Shown here piece by piece: positions 26,031 to 35,374 of a stretch of 64,000 nt of DNA. Where the stretch lies: NCBI RefSeq assembly GCF_019973615.1, contig NZ_AP024238.1, forward strand, positions 4,485,989-4,549,988, given 5' to 3'. The notes under the pieces are model-generated. The model did no database searches, was not told the origin of the DNA, and worked only from the letters and a program-made list of their open reading frames with translations. The position numbers and the translations under genes were made by a program. The stretch's first letter is position 1, and the number at the start of each line of letters is the position of its first letter. Origin of the DNA: Rhodoferax lithotrophicus. GTDB taxonomy: Bacteria > Pseudomonadota > Gammaproteobacteria > Burkholderiales > Burkholderiaceae_C.

Positions 26031-27089
26031 GGCTATGTCACCGTTAATTGTGGAAATTTGACCGAGGATCGACAAATGGCTAGAGTGAAGAGGTAACCTG
26101 CACGAGGAGGTCGCCATGCAAGCGCGCATTTTTAATGATTTGATGGGACAAGTGCCCCGACTCACACTACGCCAACGCGATCAGCTCAAGAAGCGCCTTG
26201 ATGATCAGGATGCTCAGCAACAGGGGATTGCGATCATCGAGTCACAAACTGCGATACAAATACGTTGCTGCCCACACTGCCATGACACAGCTCTTGAGCG
26301 ACATGGTCAAGTCAGTGGATTGCAGCGCTACCGCTGCAAGGCATGCAGACGGACCTTTAACGCACTGACCGGTACGGCACTGGCGCATTTGCGTAAAAAG
26401 GAAAAATGGCTCGATTTCAGCGAGGCGCTACTTCAATCGAGAACGCTTCGCCAAGCTGCAAGTGCACTGGAGGTTCATCGCAACACCACTCTACGTTGGC
26501 GCCACCGTTTCTTGGGCAGCATCAAGATTTGCCGAGCAACAGCGTTGCAGGGGATTACCGAGGCCGATGAAACCTATTTCCTCGAATCGGACAAGGGTTG
26601 TCGCCAACTCCATCGTGCGCCGCGCAGACGTGGCGGGAAAGCCTGCAAAGCGGGCCTATCCAATGAACAGGTGTGCGTTTTGGTGGCACGTGATCGTAAC
26701 GGGCAAACCCTGGATTGGGTGACCGGACATGGGCAGATGACCAAAGCCCAACTGGCAGGCGCATTGGAGCCGGTTCTTGCACCGGATGTCTTGCTCGTCA
26801 GCGATGGAAATCCAACCTACCACTACTTTGCGCAGGATGCTCATATTTCTCACGACTCCATCATTCTGAGCGCAGGCATACGAGTCAAGGGGGCAGTTCA
26901 TATCCGGAACGTTAATGCCTATCATGGTCGCCTCAAACAGTGGATCAATCGTTTTCACGGTGTCGCCACCCATTATCTGGAGAACTACTTGGGCTGGTTT
27001 CGCTCATTGGACAACCATCACGCCAACTCTCGCCAGGATGTTCTGGCTATGGCTATTGGAAAATTTCCACAATTAACGGTGACATAGCC
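26031..27089 (+). mobile_element. IS1595-family insertion sequence, 1059 bp
   Basis: Perfect 29-bp terminal inverted repeats beginning GGCTATGTCACCG and reaching GTGGAAATTT (26031-26059, 27061-27089). They are flanked by an exact 8-bp duplication ATAGTGAT (26023-26030, 27090-27097), the size usual for IS1595. It carries one transposase gene and no passenger. Identical ends and duplication point to a recent insertion. Confidence 0.95.
26116..27087 (+). CDS. IS1595-family transposase
   Basis: A 323-residue transposase. ATG 26116 follows AGGAGG. The N-terminal zinc ribbon reads CPHC-HD-TALERHG ... YRCKACRRTF. The ISXO2-type DDE/DDN core follows (EADETYFLES near residue 155, VLLVSDGNPTYH near 228, HIRNVNAYHGRLKQW near 265). 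The stop TAG lies inside the right inverted repeat. It appears complete. Confidence 0.93.
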   Translation: MQARIFNDLMGQVPRLTLRQRDQLKKRLDDQDAQQQGIAIIESQTAIQIRCCPHCHDTALERHGQVSGLQRYRCKACRRTFNALTGTALAHLRKKEKWLDFSEALLQSRTLRQAASALEVHRNTTLRWRHRFLGSIKICRATALQGITEADETYFLESDKGCRQLHRAPRRRGGKACKAGLSNEQVCVLVARDRNGQTLDWVTGHGQMTKAQLAGALEPVLAPDVLLVSDGNPTYHYFAQDAHISHDSIILSAGIRVKGAVHIRNVNAYHGRLKQWINRFHGVATHYLENYLGWFRSLDNHHANSRQDVLAMAIGKFPQLTVT

Positions 27090-27441
27090 ATAGTGATAGA
27101 GGGCTGCTGCCGCCTAGTGCCGCATTGGGGCTTTTTAGCCAGCTCATTGCGGCTTGTTCGTCCTCAAACACCTCTACAGCACGCTAAATCACTTGTGCCA
27201 AGCGCACCATTTTTCCCGACTCATCGGAGCTTAAAACGCCTTCTTTTTTGCGTCTTGCGAGCGTGCGTTCAGGAATATCCAGCGCCCGTGACAACTCAGA
27301 TTGGCCAATGCCCATCACCCGCACAACCGCATCTACCGCACTTGCTGAAATGCCCTGGCGCACCAACGCAATCCATTCAAGAACTGAGCAAGGCAAGGCG
27401 TGCAGCACAGGCTCGCCACCCAACACCGATGCGGCTGACAC

Positions 27442-27777
27442 GCTCGTCAGGGGTTCCCTTTGCCAATGGTGCTGTAGTCATAAAAAACTTCCTTGTGCCA
27501 ATTGGCTTTGAGCATATGCAAAATTGACTTGTTTGTCGTAACAAGGGTGATGTGTGGCATGCGTGTCTGCCCCTCTGAGCTTTTCAGCCAAGGTCACCAA
27601 CTCCGCTTTGAGTTCAAAACTCGGTGATAAAAGTTCAAAACCTTCTGAACATCAACAGTACTTGTCTGTTTTGGAGGATTCCACCATCACCTGTTTATCA
27701 AACACCAAGTCGCTCAGACTTTGCTGTGAGCGCATGCTAAATCAAATTAGTGTACGTTCGTACATTAAAATATAAGA
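27442..27777. other. Spacer with TTCAAAACT motifs and a repressor operator
   Basis: No gene is supported. 27590-27650 holds several TTCAAAACTCGGTG-like motifs that recall the other suspected IS21-like remnants. The last 30 bp hold the dyad described next. Confidence 0.4.
27751..27764. promoter_or_regulatory. Operator dyad before the S24 repressor
   Basis: TGTACG-TT-CGTACA is a 6-bp inverted repeat 13 bp before ATG 27778. A TAAAAT -10-like box follows at 27766, so the transcript may be nearly leaderless. Autoregulation by the S24 repressor is inferred. Confidence 0.5.
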
Positions 27778-28416
27778 ATGGCACGCCCTAACAATGACGA
27801 AACTCATCTCATGCGGTTGAAAGATCAGTTCGCAGTCAGCCAGTGCATCCCTTCGTATGCGAGCATTAGCCGTCTACTTGGCTTTACAGCAAAAAACGCA
27901 GCAGTCCAGCTTGTTCGGAGGTTAAGAGACAACGGGTACTTAAAAATCGTTGATGGCGGCAAAGTGGTTCCATTACGTCGATTTTTTGAATTGCCACTGA
28001 TGGACATGCACGTTCGGGCTGGCGTGCCTGATGCGATTGATCCTCAGACTTGGGCTAAGGAGACGTTCTCTCTTGAGGGGTTCCTGTTTGGAAAACCATC
28101 CAACTCAGTGGTGATTCGAATTAGGGGTGACTCCATGCGTGATGCTGGAATATTTGATGGCGACTTAGCTGTAGTCGAAAGGTCGCAGACTGCGTATGCA
28201 GGGCAATTTGTGGTCGCTAATGTGGACGGTGAATTCACTCTGAAAGAGTTGAAATATGAAAACCAGCGACCCGTACTAATGCCGCACAACCCTGCCTACT
28301 CACCAATTTACCCAAAAGCAGATTTATCAATTTTCGGCATTGTCCAAGGCATCGTCCGCAACTACGGAGCAACTAAGCCAATGCAAGTAACATCCACAAC
28401 AGGAGCAACGACATGA
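27778..28416 (+). CDS. LexA-like S24 repressor
   Basis: A 212-residue LexA/CI-type repressor. The N-terminal winged helix (about 10-58, SYASISRLLGFTAKNAAVQLVRRL) resembles LexA. A cleavable Ala81-Gly82 lies in VRAGVPDA. The catalytic Ser119 is in RIRGDSMRDAGIFDGD and Lys156 in DGEFTLKEL. It should self-cleave with RecA, so the genes after it may be SOS-controlled. It overlaps the next gene by ATGA and starts the three-Cys/TcmP cassette. Confidence 0.85.
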   Translation: MARPNNDETHLMRLKDQFAVSQCIPSYASISRLLGFTAKNAAVQLVRRLRDNGYLKIVDGGKVVPLRRFFELPLMDMHVRAGVPDAIDPQTWAKETFSLEGFLFGKPSNSVVIRIRGDSMRDAGIFDGDLAVVERSQTAYAGQFVVANVDGEFTLKELKYENQRPVLMPHNPAYSPIYPKADLSIFGIVQGIVRNYGATKPMQVTSTTGATT

Positions 28417-29168
28417 CAGCGACAAGTCGGATCGAATGGACAGAGCAAACTTGGAATCCAACGGTTGGATGCACCAAAATTTCCCCAGGATGCAAACACT
28501 GTTACGCCGAAGCCATGGCGCACCGATTGCAGGCGATGGGCACGCCAGGATACGAAAGAGGGTTTGAGTTGGTTGTCCTTCCGCAGCGATTGGACGATCC
28601 GCTAAAGCGAAAAAAGCCGACAACATATTTCGTCAACTCAATGTCGGATTTGTTTCATGACCTGGTTCCTGATGAACACATTGATGCTGTCTTTCGTGTG
28701 ATTCAGCAAACGCCTCATCACACATATCAAATTTTGACAAAACGTGCGGCACGAATGGCTCGCTACTTCAAAACACGCCCAGCGCCGACCAATGCATGGT
28801 TGGGTGTTTCAGTAGAAAACCGTAAACAAGGTGTTCCACGAATCACCCACTTGAGAAAAGTGCCTGCACATATTCGCTTCCTGTCTGTGGAGCCGCTATT
28901 GGAGGACGTTGGTGAGCTTGATTTGACAAACATTCACTGGGTGATCGTTGGCGGCGAATCGGGGCCAAAGGCCCGTCCGATGAAGCAAGAATGGGCGGAT
29001 TCGGTGCGCGAGCAGTGTGAAGAGCAAGGCGTGGCGTTTTTCTTCAAACAATGGGGTGGTTGGGGTGTCGATGGTAAAAAACGGGCAAAAGCTGCAAATG
29101 GCCGCTTATTGAATGGCCGAACTTGGGACGCAATGCCTGAGAATGTAGGTATGCATATGCAAGCTTGA
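28413..29168 (+). CDS. Phage Gp37/Gp68-type three-Cys protein (DUF5131)
   Basis: A 251-residue protein of the phage Gp37/Gp68 (DUF5131) family. It begins with IEWTEQTWNPTVGCTKISPG, and the three Cys (C20, C27, C30 in GCKHCY) are the motif that gives the family its name; a radical-SAM-like role has been suggested. NSMSDLFHDLVPDEHIDAVF, QILTKRAARM and WVIVGGESGPKARPM are further family blocks. The partner TcmP follows 54 bp later. The function is unknown. Confidence 0.85.
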   Translation: MTATSRIEWTEQTWNPTVGCTKISPGCKHCYAEAMAHRLQAMGTPGYERGFELVVLPQRLDDPLKRKKPTTYFVNSMSDLFHDLVPDEHIDAVFRVIQQTPHHTYQILTKRAARMARYFKTRPAPTNAWLGVSVENRKQGVPRITHLRKVPAHIRFLSVEPLLEDVGELDLTNIHWVIVGGESGPKARPMKQEWADSVREQCEEQGVAFFFKQWGGWGVDGKKRAKAANGRLLNGRTWDAMPENVGMHMQA

Positions 29169-29222
29169 CTGACAGGGAGGATGGGCAGGGGCTTGCTAAA
29201 TTAAATAATTATCAGCACACCC

Positions 29223-30512
29223 ATGGTCAAACGTTCAGACAAATACAGCTGGGAAGTCGGCAGTTTGCCACCGCCCATCGATCCCCACAGCTTGGTCAAG
29301 CACAAGATCGTGCGTGGTTATTTGGAGCGCTACATCCAGGTATTGATGAGCAACTACAACATGGAAAAGCTTACGCTTTCGATTGTTGATGGATTTGCAG
29401 GCGGTGGCGAATATGCTTCCGATGATAGCTCTCAATTTCACGAAGGGTCGCCGCTAATCGCATTGACCACCATTGCAGCCAAAGAAGCTGAATTGAATGT
29501 TGGCCGTTCAAAGCCTAGAAAGGTTGATGCAAAGTATTACTTTGTCGAAAAAGTAGCGTCAAATTTCAACTACCTTGACAAACTGTTGCGAGCACGATTT
29601 CCTGCGTCAAGATTTGGCACCGATATTGAGATGCTGAAAGGCACATTTCAGGAAAAGGCGAAAGGAATCATTGCTGACATCCACCGACGCGCGGGGGGTG
29701 AGAGAGCAATTTTCTTACTTGACCAATATGCCTATGATCAAGTCACGGGGCCAATGCTGAAATCTATTTTTTCAGAGGTGAAGGGTGCCGAGGTCATCCT
29801 GACGTTCGCCGTTGATTCCCTTATTTCGTTTCTTGCTGATAACGAGGCAAGCCGTGCAAAGTTGTCCCAAATGGGAATGGACGCGCATATTGATTGGAGC
29901 GCACTTGAAGCTTTGAGATCAGCACCTTCTGCCACCTGGCGAGCAGCCATTCAGCGCAATCTGGCAAAGGGACTGATCGCGGCCAGTGGTGCAAAAAACT
30001 TCACCATTTTTTACATCACACCAATGGGTAATACGTCATGGACGTATTGGTTCATACATCTTTCAAACAGTGCCAAGGCGCGAGATGTCATGATGGAACT
30101 CCATTGGCAGTCAGCCAACCATTTTTCGCACTATTTGGAACCAGATATTTTTACACTGGGGTATCAGGCAAACCTTGATCGAAACGTCACCAGGCAGGAT
30201 GCACTTGAACTGGGGGAATGTCATCAATTTGATGCGTTAGCAGCCAGTCGATGCAAAACGGGACTGACGGAAAAATTGGTGCCTGCCATTTATGATGGGA
30301 ATCCGACACAATTTTCTCAATTGCTGAACTCAATGGGAAGCCTGACACCCGCCACGGCTGACATGATTCGAGACGCTATCGACCCAGCGATTCGTTGCGG
30401 TGATATTTTGGTCAGGTCGATGAACGGTGTAAAAAGGGCCAAAGGCCATTCTGTGCAAGCAAACGATATTCTGGAGCGGTCACCTCAAATGTCTTTAATC
30501 TCTCTATTTTGA
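29223..30512 (+). CDS. tcmP: Three-Cys-motif partner protein TcmP
   Basis: A 429-residue protein of the TcmP family, which is known mainly by sitting next to Gp37/Gp68-type genes. KHKIVRGYLERYIQVL and the loop IVDGFAGGGEY (about residues 54-64) suggest a methyltransferase-like Rossmann fold, and IFLLDQYAYDQV an acidic loop. The C-terminal part (about 330-429) is helical. It is coupled in order S24 repressor, three-Cys protein, TcmP. The stop overlaps by 9 bp the end of the convergent second TcmP. Confidence 0.8.
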   Translation: MVKRSDKYSWEVGSLPPPIDPHSLVKHKIVRGYLERYIQVLMSNYNMEKLTLSIVDGFAGGGEYASDDSSQFHEGSPLIALTTIAAKEAELNVGRSKPRKVDAKYYFVEKVASNFNYLDKLLRARFPASRFGTDIEMLKGTFQEKAKGIIADIHRRAGGERAIFLLDQYAYDQVTGPMLKSIFSEVKGAEVILTFAVDSLISFLADNEASRAKLSQMGMDAHIDWSALEALRSAPSATWRAAIQRNLAKGLIAASGAKNFTIFYITPMGNTSWTYWFIHLSNSAKARDVMMELHWQSANHFSHYLEPDIFTLGYQANLDRNVTRQDALELGECHQFDALAASRCKTGLTEKLVPAIYDGNPTQFSQLLNSMGSLTPATADMIRDAIDPAIRCGDILVRSMNGVKRAKGHSVQANDILERSPQMSLISLF

Positions 30513-31719
30513 GAGGGATTCAGTTAGTTGCAGCCTTTCGGCTTTTTCAAAATGAAGTGGTTTTTTAGGACGTTTGGTTTTGGAATCCAAATTGTTGATC
30601 TGTCCATTGGCGATTAAACGGGCCAAAGAAGTTTGAAGCGTGTTTGGGAACCAGTCTGTTGTTTCCACAATATCTGCAAATGTATTTTGATCAATTGCTT
30701 GAATACCAGTGGACAGAAAATTCAACCAGTAAGTATCAACGGCTGCTTCGTTAATTGATGACGGTTCAATGTCGGTGCTTGGTTCGTCTGAAAACATGTC
30801 ACGAACGCGTGATTTTTCCTGTCTTTTATCAAGTTGTTTGATAGCACGAATTTGTTTTTGAATCAAATCAACGCCCTGCGAAATTTCCATGAACTCAATC
30901 AAACCTTTGGGATGAGAGGTCAAGTAGATCAAGTGGTATTTTGGGCGTTCCTTACTCGGCTCCATCACTCGAACGTAAGCAGTGCGAGGACGAAATTCTT
31001 TTTTCGTTGACGGCGGCACGCGGCTCTTGAGGCCATCGCGGTAGCTATCCAGAAGCAACTTTTTCTCGTTCATGCGGCAAATGGCCGTCAAGTGCTTGAA
31101 CCACGTCACGAGATGCACCGAGAAAAACCGCAATGTCCGCCTCCCATTCGGTCATCGCCGCTGTTCGATTGATGAAGTCGTAAATGAAGTTGATCAAAAA
31201 TTCAGATTTTGGCCTTTGAAGCAACGGACGCAAGTGATCCACCCCGACATCTTTCCAGCCTTTCGGATCAATGAAAAAGAAAACGAAAGATTCACGCCCA
31301 CACCAAGTCAAGATGTCGTCGCGGAGGTTCAAAAAATCTCCTTGGAGGCATTTTGAACTCACACACTCTGGCGTGGAGGATTGCAAGTATGTAGACAGTC
31401 GCTTAAATGCGCTTAGATTCTTTTCGATGTACAAGGCTCGAATATTTGCTTGAACACCCAGGCTCAAAAGTTTTTTCCGACACGAATCCATTGTCTGCAA
31501 CGAAATGGCAATCGAAGTGCTTGCCATTGATTCTGACTCATCACCCCACGGGCCTGCAAAGCAGTCAACGTACCCGATTTCAACACTCCGCTGACGTTTG
31601 GCGCTCATGCCGATAATGAGGATAAGCTTCTCAAGGTACGACTCAAGCAACTTGTGCTTCACCAATGCCTGCTCACGGCCAATGTAGGAATCGGGGATGA
31701 ACTGTGGAATTCGGGTCAT
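30504..31719 (-). pseudogene. Second TcmP-like gene, split by a frameshift
   Basis: ATG 31719 (MTRIPQFIPDSYIG) starts a TcmP-like protein with KHKLLESYLEKLILIIGM, GYVDCFAGPWGDE and FVFFFIDPKGWKDV. The frame ends at 31045 (ALDGHLPHEREKVASG). The overlapping frame MNEKKLLLDSYRDGLKSR to 30504 carries the rest, with YHLIYLTSHPKGLIEFMEIS as in TcmP and a C-terminal winged-helix-like part. Joined by a shift near 31060-31110 it is about 400 aa. A true two-gene arrangement (ATG 31073) cannot be excluded. Confidence 0.65.
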
Positions 31720-31893
31720 TGTTTGTAGATCATAAGTCGTCACGGAACATGGGATAAAACGGCAAGCAGTGACACCGAGTGCAATCGCATGGCTGGAAAA
31801 TCGTGTGTATGCTGAAGTTATTTGAAATGAGCAATCTGAGACAGTGCAGAGAGTGATATGGTGACGGGCTAGTGAAATCAAACAAAAACGTAA

Positions 31894-34800
31894 ATGGCTA
31901 AATTTTCATTTGACGAAACCATCGAAAAGCTCAAAGCCACCCCGGCGGGCAAAGAGGCCTCCATGTATGGGCCAATCCGAGACATTTTCATACAAGTATT
32001 TGGATATATTGCATCCGATGTTGACATTGATACTGCTGGAGAAGGTGGCAGACCGGATGTAACAGCAAGGGCTCCATCTGGTTTTGTTGACAGCAGAGAC
32101 AATCCAATGAAAATAGATTGGGTGGTAGTGGAAGCCAAAGATGAACGCGGCTGCTTCATGAGTGCGAAGTACCGTGAAAAAATTTTTGGTCAAAAATCCA
32201 AATACGTAACTGCTGATACCGCTTGGTTTGTGATGGTGGAGCCTGATGCGTGGGTCATACGTCCAGTTGCTGGGGTAACACTGACCAGCAACGCCGATAT
32301 TTGTATTCCCTTGGCTGGCTTGACTGAGCAGGATATGAAAACGAAAGCCAGTGTCCTTATGGCTTCTCAGGCAGGCGTATCAGAACGGCTAAACAGATTC
32401 AGGCAAGGAGATGTTTCGCTAATCGCCATCGACAAGCTCTCAGTTGACGCTGCAAGCACACCAAGTGAGCATGTAAACAACCGAATCACCTTGAATCGAA
32501 GACGATTTTTTCAACAAATTAGGCAGACCACCCAACATTTACAAAGTGCGGTGAGTGGCGCGATGGGACGGCTTGTTCCAGAAATTCAGAAATTTCAGGA
32601 AATGGCAGACAAGTTTTGGCAGGATTTTGACAAGGCCGATACCTGCTTTGACCAGCACTCACTTAGTTTGCATGGCAAGCCAAGTGGCCCTGATCAAAGC
32701 CGCCAACATGACAAGGAATCAGCACGGTTGAGACGAGAATTCGCAAAAAATCCCCATATTGCACGCTTGGCGATTAGTGGATTGAATGAATTTCAGGCGC
32801 GAACAGGCGTTGACGACGCAAAGCTCGCGGAGCTTTTTTCAATAGAAACTGCGAATTTGATTCTTGCAAGGGTTTTACTACTCAGGTTTTTTGAAGATCA
32901 CAAATTCTTTGGTGAGTTGAAGTATGTATGTAATGGCGGTGTGGATGCCTTTCAAAAAATGCGCAGCTACTTCAAGTCCAGCTATACAAAGCTATTGGAG
33001 CAAGCTTATCAAGAGGGCAGTCGGCTCTACGCATCTGCATTTGATGAAACAGAACTTGATTGGATCGTTGGATCGTCAGATTCGACCCTATCAAGTGCGA
33101 TAGAGCTGACACTTTTCCGATTTGCGCAATTCGATTTCAAAACGGTTAAGGGTGACATCCTCACCGGTATTTATGACCGATTCATGGATCGAGAGCAACG
33201 GAAAAAACTGGGTGAATTTTACAGTCCTCCCTCAATTGCAAGGTACATGATCAGTAGGCTCGCCGTCACAAGAGAAACTAGATCATTTGACCCGTCCTGT
33301 GGGTCAGGTACTTTCCCAATCGAGATTTATCGGCACATGGTGGGTAATGACCTTGATCGTGGTATGGCTGAATATTCTGACGTTGTATCTGTGCTTGAGC
33401 GTATCGCCGGAAACGATCTCAATACTTTCTCTGCTGTTTTGGCGCAAATTCAGATTCTTTGGCAGATTCTCTCTCTGAAAAGCGACATTGAGATTCACGG
33501 TTTTCCAGATTTATTGATCACAGCAAAGGTTAACTCACTTGTTGAAAGTGATCATTGGGAATCCCTGAGTCGTTTTACTGAGATTGATCAAACCAAGTTT
33601 GACATTGTGATTGGCAATCCACCATATGTAAGAGCAGAGAGAAGCTCACAAGCACTTGACAAAAGATCGTGCCTAGAGTTTGAGCGACCGAAAAGCGGGT
33701 TTCCTGGTGTTTCATCAAAACTGAATGCGTATGCACTTTTCCTATACCGTGCTCTGGACAGGTGGTGTAGATCAATTGATGAAAATGGAAATGCTGGAAA
33801 AGTTGCTTTTATCCTACCCGTATCCCTTTTTGATAGTAATGACACCGCACAGTTAAGAAAATTGTTTGAAATAGGTGGTCGTTGGAGAATATGCGAAATA
33901 GTTGATTTGGAGATTATTTGGAAATCTGTTTTTGATGCTAAGGCCATAACAGCTATTTTTATTGCGGAAAATAGACCGGCCATTACTTCTGATACGGTTT
34001 CAATAAGATTTGCTGATTATTCATGCGTAAAAATCACTGATTTAGATTCGGTTCCTGAATTTGATATTCGATCACTGAAGGAGTCAATAGTACCTTATGA
34101 AGACCTGTTTTCGCCCGACGGAAGGATTCTTACAAGAATGACTCCAGCACGAGTGAATATATTAAATAAACTTCAATCGGCAGAGACGTTTGCTAATATC
34201 GCCAAAGAGTTTTGGGTTCGGAAAGATGGTTCAAGAATAGTTGATTGGGTTGATGTAAAACCCATTAATGGAGTTTGGGAATCAAGAACCATGATTTCAG
34301 GTGGCATTGCTTTTAGAGGTTCGAAGCCACAATGCAATGATGGCATGGATGTTTATAAAGGAGAGAATATCGTTGCTGCTGAACTTCAAGGTGTACCCGC
34401 ATTGACTCAGGCTGATATGGGATTAATTGATGATATTGGTTTATGGAAATACTCATCAATTCATCCAGCGCAAGGATTGGCTGTAGCCTCAGTAGCTCAC
34501 TGTCCAAATGGTGTAATGTTCGATCCAAAAAAATTGACGTTTACCAATACCGTCACTATTCTCTTTCCGCGGGAGGAAGTTGCATTATTTCCACTTGATC
34601 TTTTGCTACTGTCAAATATTTACGTATGGTTTTATGCATTGGCTGGTCGAATGGGTGTTCTAGATACGCAACGAAGCCATATCTATCCAACAAATCTTGC
34701 TTTCCTTCCATGGAATAATAATCTTATAGAAGTTAGTGAAAACATTGAAGCAATGCGTGGAAAAATAGTTTCTGCGTGCGTACGTCGCTTCAATGCTGCC

Positions 34801-35367
34801 GAATCAATTAAATCAAATCTCAATCTCCTAGGGTTGGATACATTTAAAAATAGACTTCGTGATAATAATGATGCATTGCTTGCATGGGGTGATAATTTTT
34901 CAATTCCGAAACATGAGGTAATCATTGGAAATTTATCAGTCACTCAACATGAAACAATGTGGCGTGTACAGATTTCAAATGATTTTTTTGATTGGGTTGA
35001 GTGTAACGAACAAGATATTTCACTTGGATTGGCAATGGCTCTGGAACAAAAAATCGGGGAGTGTGTTGGAAAATCTGAAATTCTTAATATGGAAATTCCC
35101 GTTGCCGCGACTGAAATTACAGCCTGGAATCAGGTCATATTTGATCATCAGCTGAGCATGATCGCTTCTGAGATGGAAGATGCGTTGAGCACATTGGATA
35201 TGGTTGTAGGTAAGGCTCTTGGACTTGATGAAGAAGATATTCAAACAATTCAAGGTGATTTAAGGACTGATCCATTCCTGATTGGAATACGTCCTCGGTA
35301 TCCTGGTACTGTCACGCGGAAGCAGGGATTCAGGTCTGGACTTGATTCTGAGGATCGGTATTCTTGA
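31894..35367 (+). CDS. Type IIG restriction-modification enzyme
   Basis: A 1157-residue single-chain enzyme. The N terminus has a PD-(D/E)xK nuclease pattern, GRPDVTARA ... VVVEAKDERG (about residues 52-90). A helical connector follows. The N6-adenine methyltransferase core has motif I DPSCGSGTFPIE (about 467) and motif IV IVIGNPPYVRAE (about 570). The C-terminal third should hold the target recognition domain. So cutting, methylation and specificity reside in one protein. It is divergent from tcmP2 and its stop is 8 bp from the end of tnsF. The AT content is higher than in the neighbouring genes. It appears intact. Confidence 0.88.
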   Translation: MAKFSFDETIEKLKATPAGKEASMYGPIRDIFIQVFGYIASDVDIDTAGEGGRPDVTARAPSGFVDSRDNPMKIDWVVVEAKDERGCFMSAKYREKIFGQKSKYVTADTAWFVMVEPDAWVIRPVAGVTLTSNADICIPLAGLTEQDMKTKASVLMASQAGVSERLNRFRQGDVSLIAIDKLSVDAASTPSEHVNNRITLNRRRFFQQIRQTTQHLQSAVSGAMGRLVPEIQKFQEMADKFWQDFDKADTCFDQHSLSLHGKPSGPDQSRQHDKESARLRREFAKNPHIARLAISGLNEFQARTGVDDAKLAELFSIETANLILARVLLLRFFEDHKFFGELKYVCNGGVDAFQKMRSYFKSSYTKLLEQAYQEGSRLYASAFDETELDWIVGSSDSTLSSAIELTLFRFAQFDFKTVKGDILTGIYDRFMDREQRKKLGEFYSPPSIARYMISRLAVTRETRSFDPSCGSGTFPIEIYRHMVGNDLDRGMAEYSDVVSVLERIAGNDLNTFSAVLAQIQILWQILSLKSDIEIHGFPDLLITAKVNSLVESDHWESLSRFTEIDQTKFDIVIGNPPYVRAERSSQALDKRSCLEFERPKSGFPGVSSKLNAYALFLYRALDRWCRSIDENGNAGKVAFILPVSLFDSNDTAQLRKLFEIGGRWRICEIVDLEIIWKSVFDAKAITAIFIAENRPAITSDTVSIRFADYSCVKITDLDSVPEFDIRSLKESIVPYEDLFSPDGRILTRMTPARVNILNKLQSAETFANIAKEFWVRKDGSRIVDWVDVKPINGVWESRTMISGGIAFRGSKPQCNDGMDVYKGENIVAAELQGVPALTQADMGLIDDIGLWKYSSIHPAQGLAVASVAHCPNGVMFDPKKLTFTNTVTILFPREEVALFPLDLLLLSNIYVWFYALAGRMGVLDTQRSHIYPTNLAFLPWNNNLIEVSENIEAMRGKIVSACVRRFNAAESIKSNLNLLGLDTFKNRLRDNNDALLAWGDNFSIPKHEVIIGNLSVTQHETMWRVQISNDFFDWVECNEQDISLGLAMALEQKIGECVGKSEILNMEIPVAATEITAWNQVIFDHQLSMIASEMEDALSTLDMVVGKALGLDEEDIQTIQGDLRTDPFLIGIRPRYPGTVTRKQGFRSGLDSEDRYS

Positions 35368-35374
35368 AATGAAC

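Larger units (their letters stand above)
25952..27441 (-). pseudogene. Xre/DUF2384 antitoxin, broken by nonsense and IS1595
   Basis: The 5' part (27441 to 27184) encodes an Xre-type HTH with MGIGQSELSRALDIPERTL and then MVRLAQVI followed by an in-frame TAG. After it RAVEVFEDEQAAMSWLKSPN and ALGGSSP run into the IS element. Removing the IS and one 8-bp duplication restores LSLLDTELG and onward to LGRIEHGVFA and TAA, the toxin-binding DUF2384 end. The intact gene had about 140 codons. Two independent lesions therefore destroy the toxin-binding domain. Confidence 0.88.
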
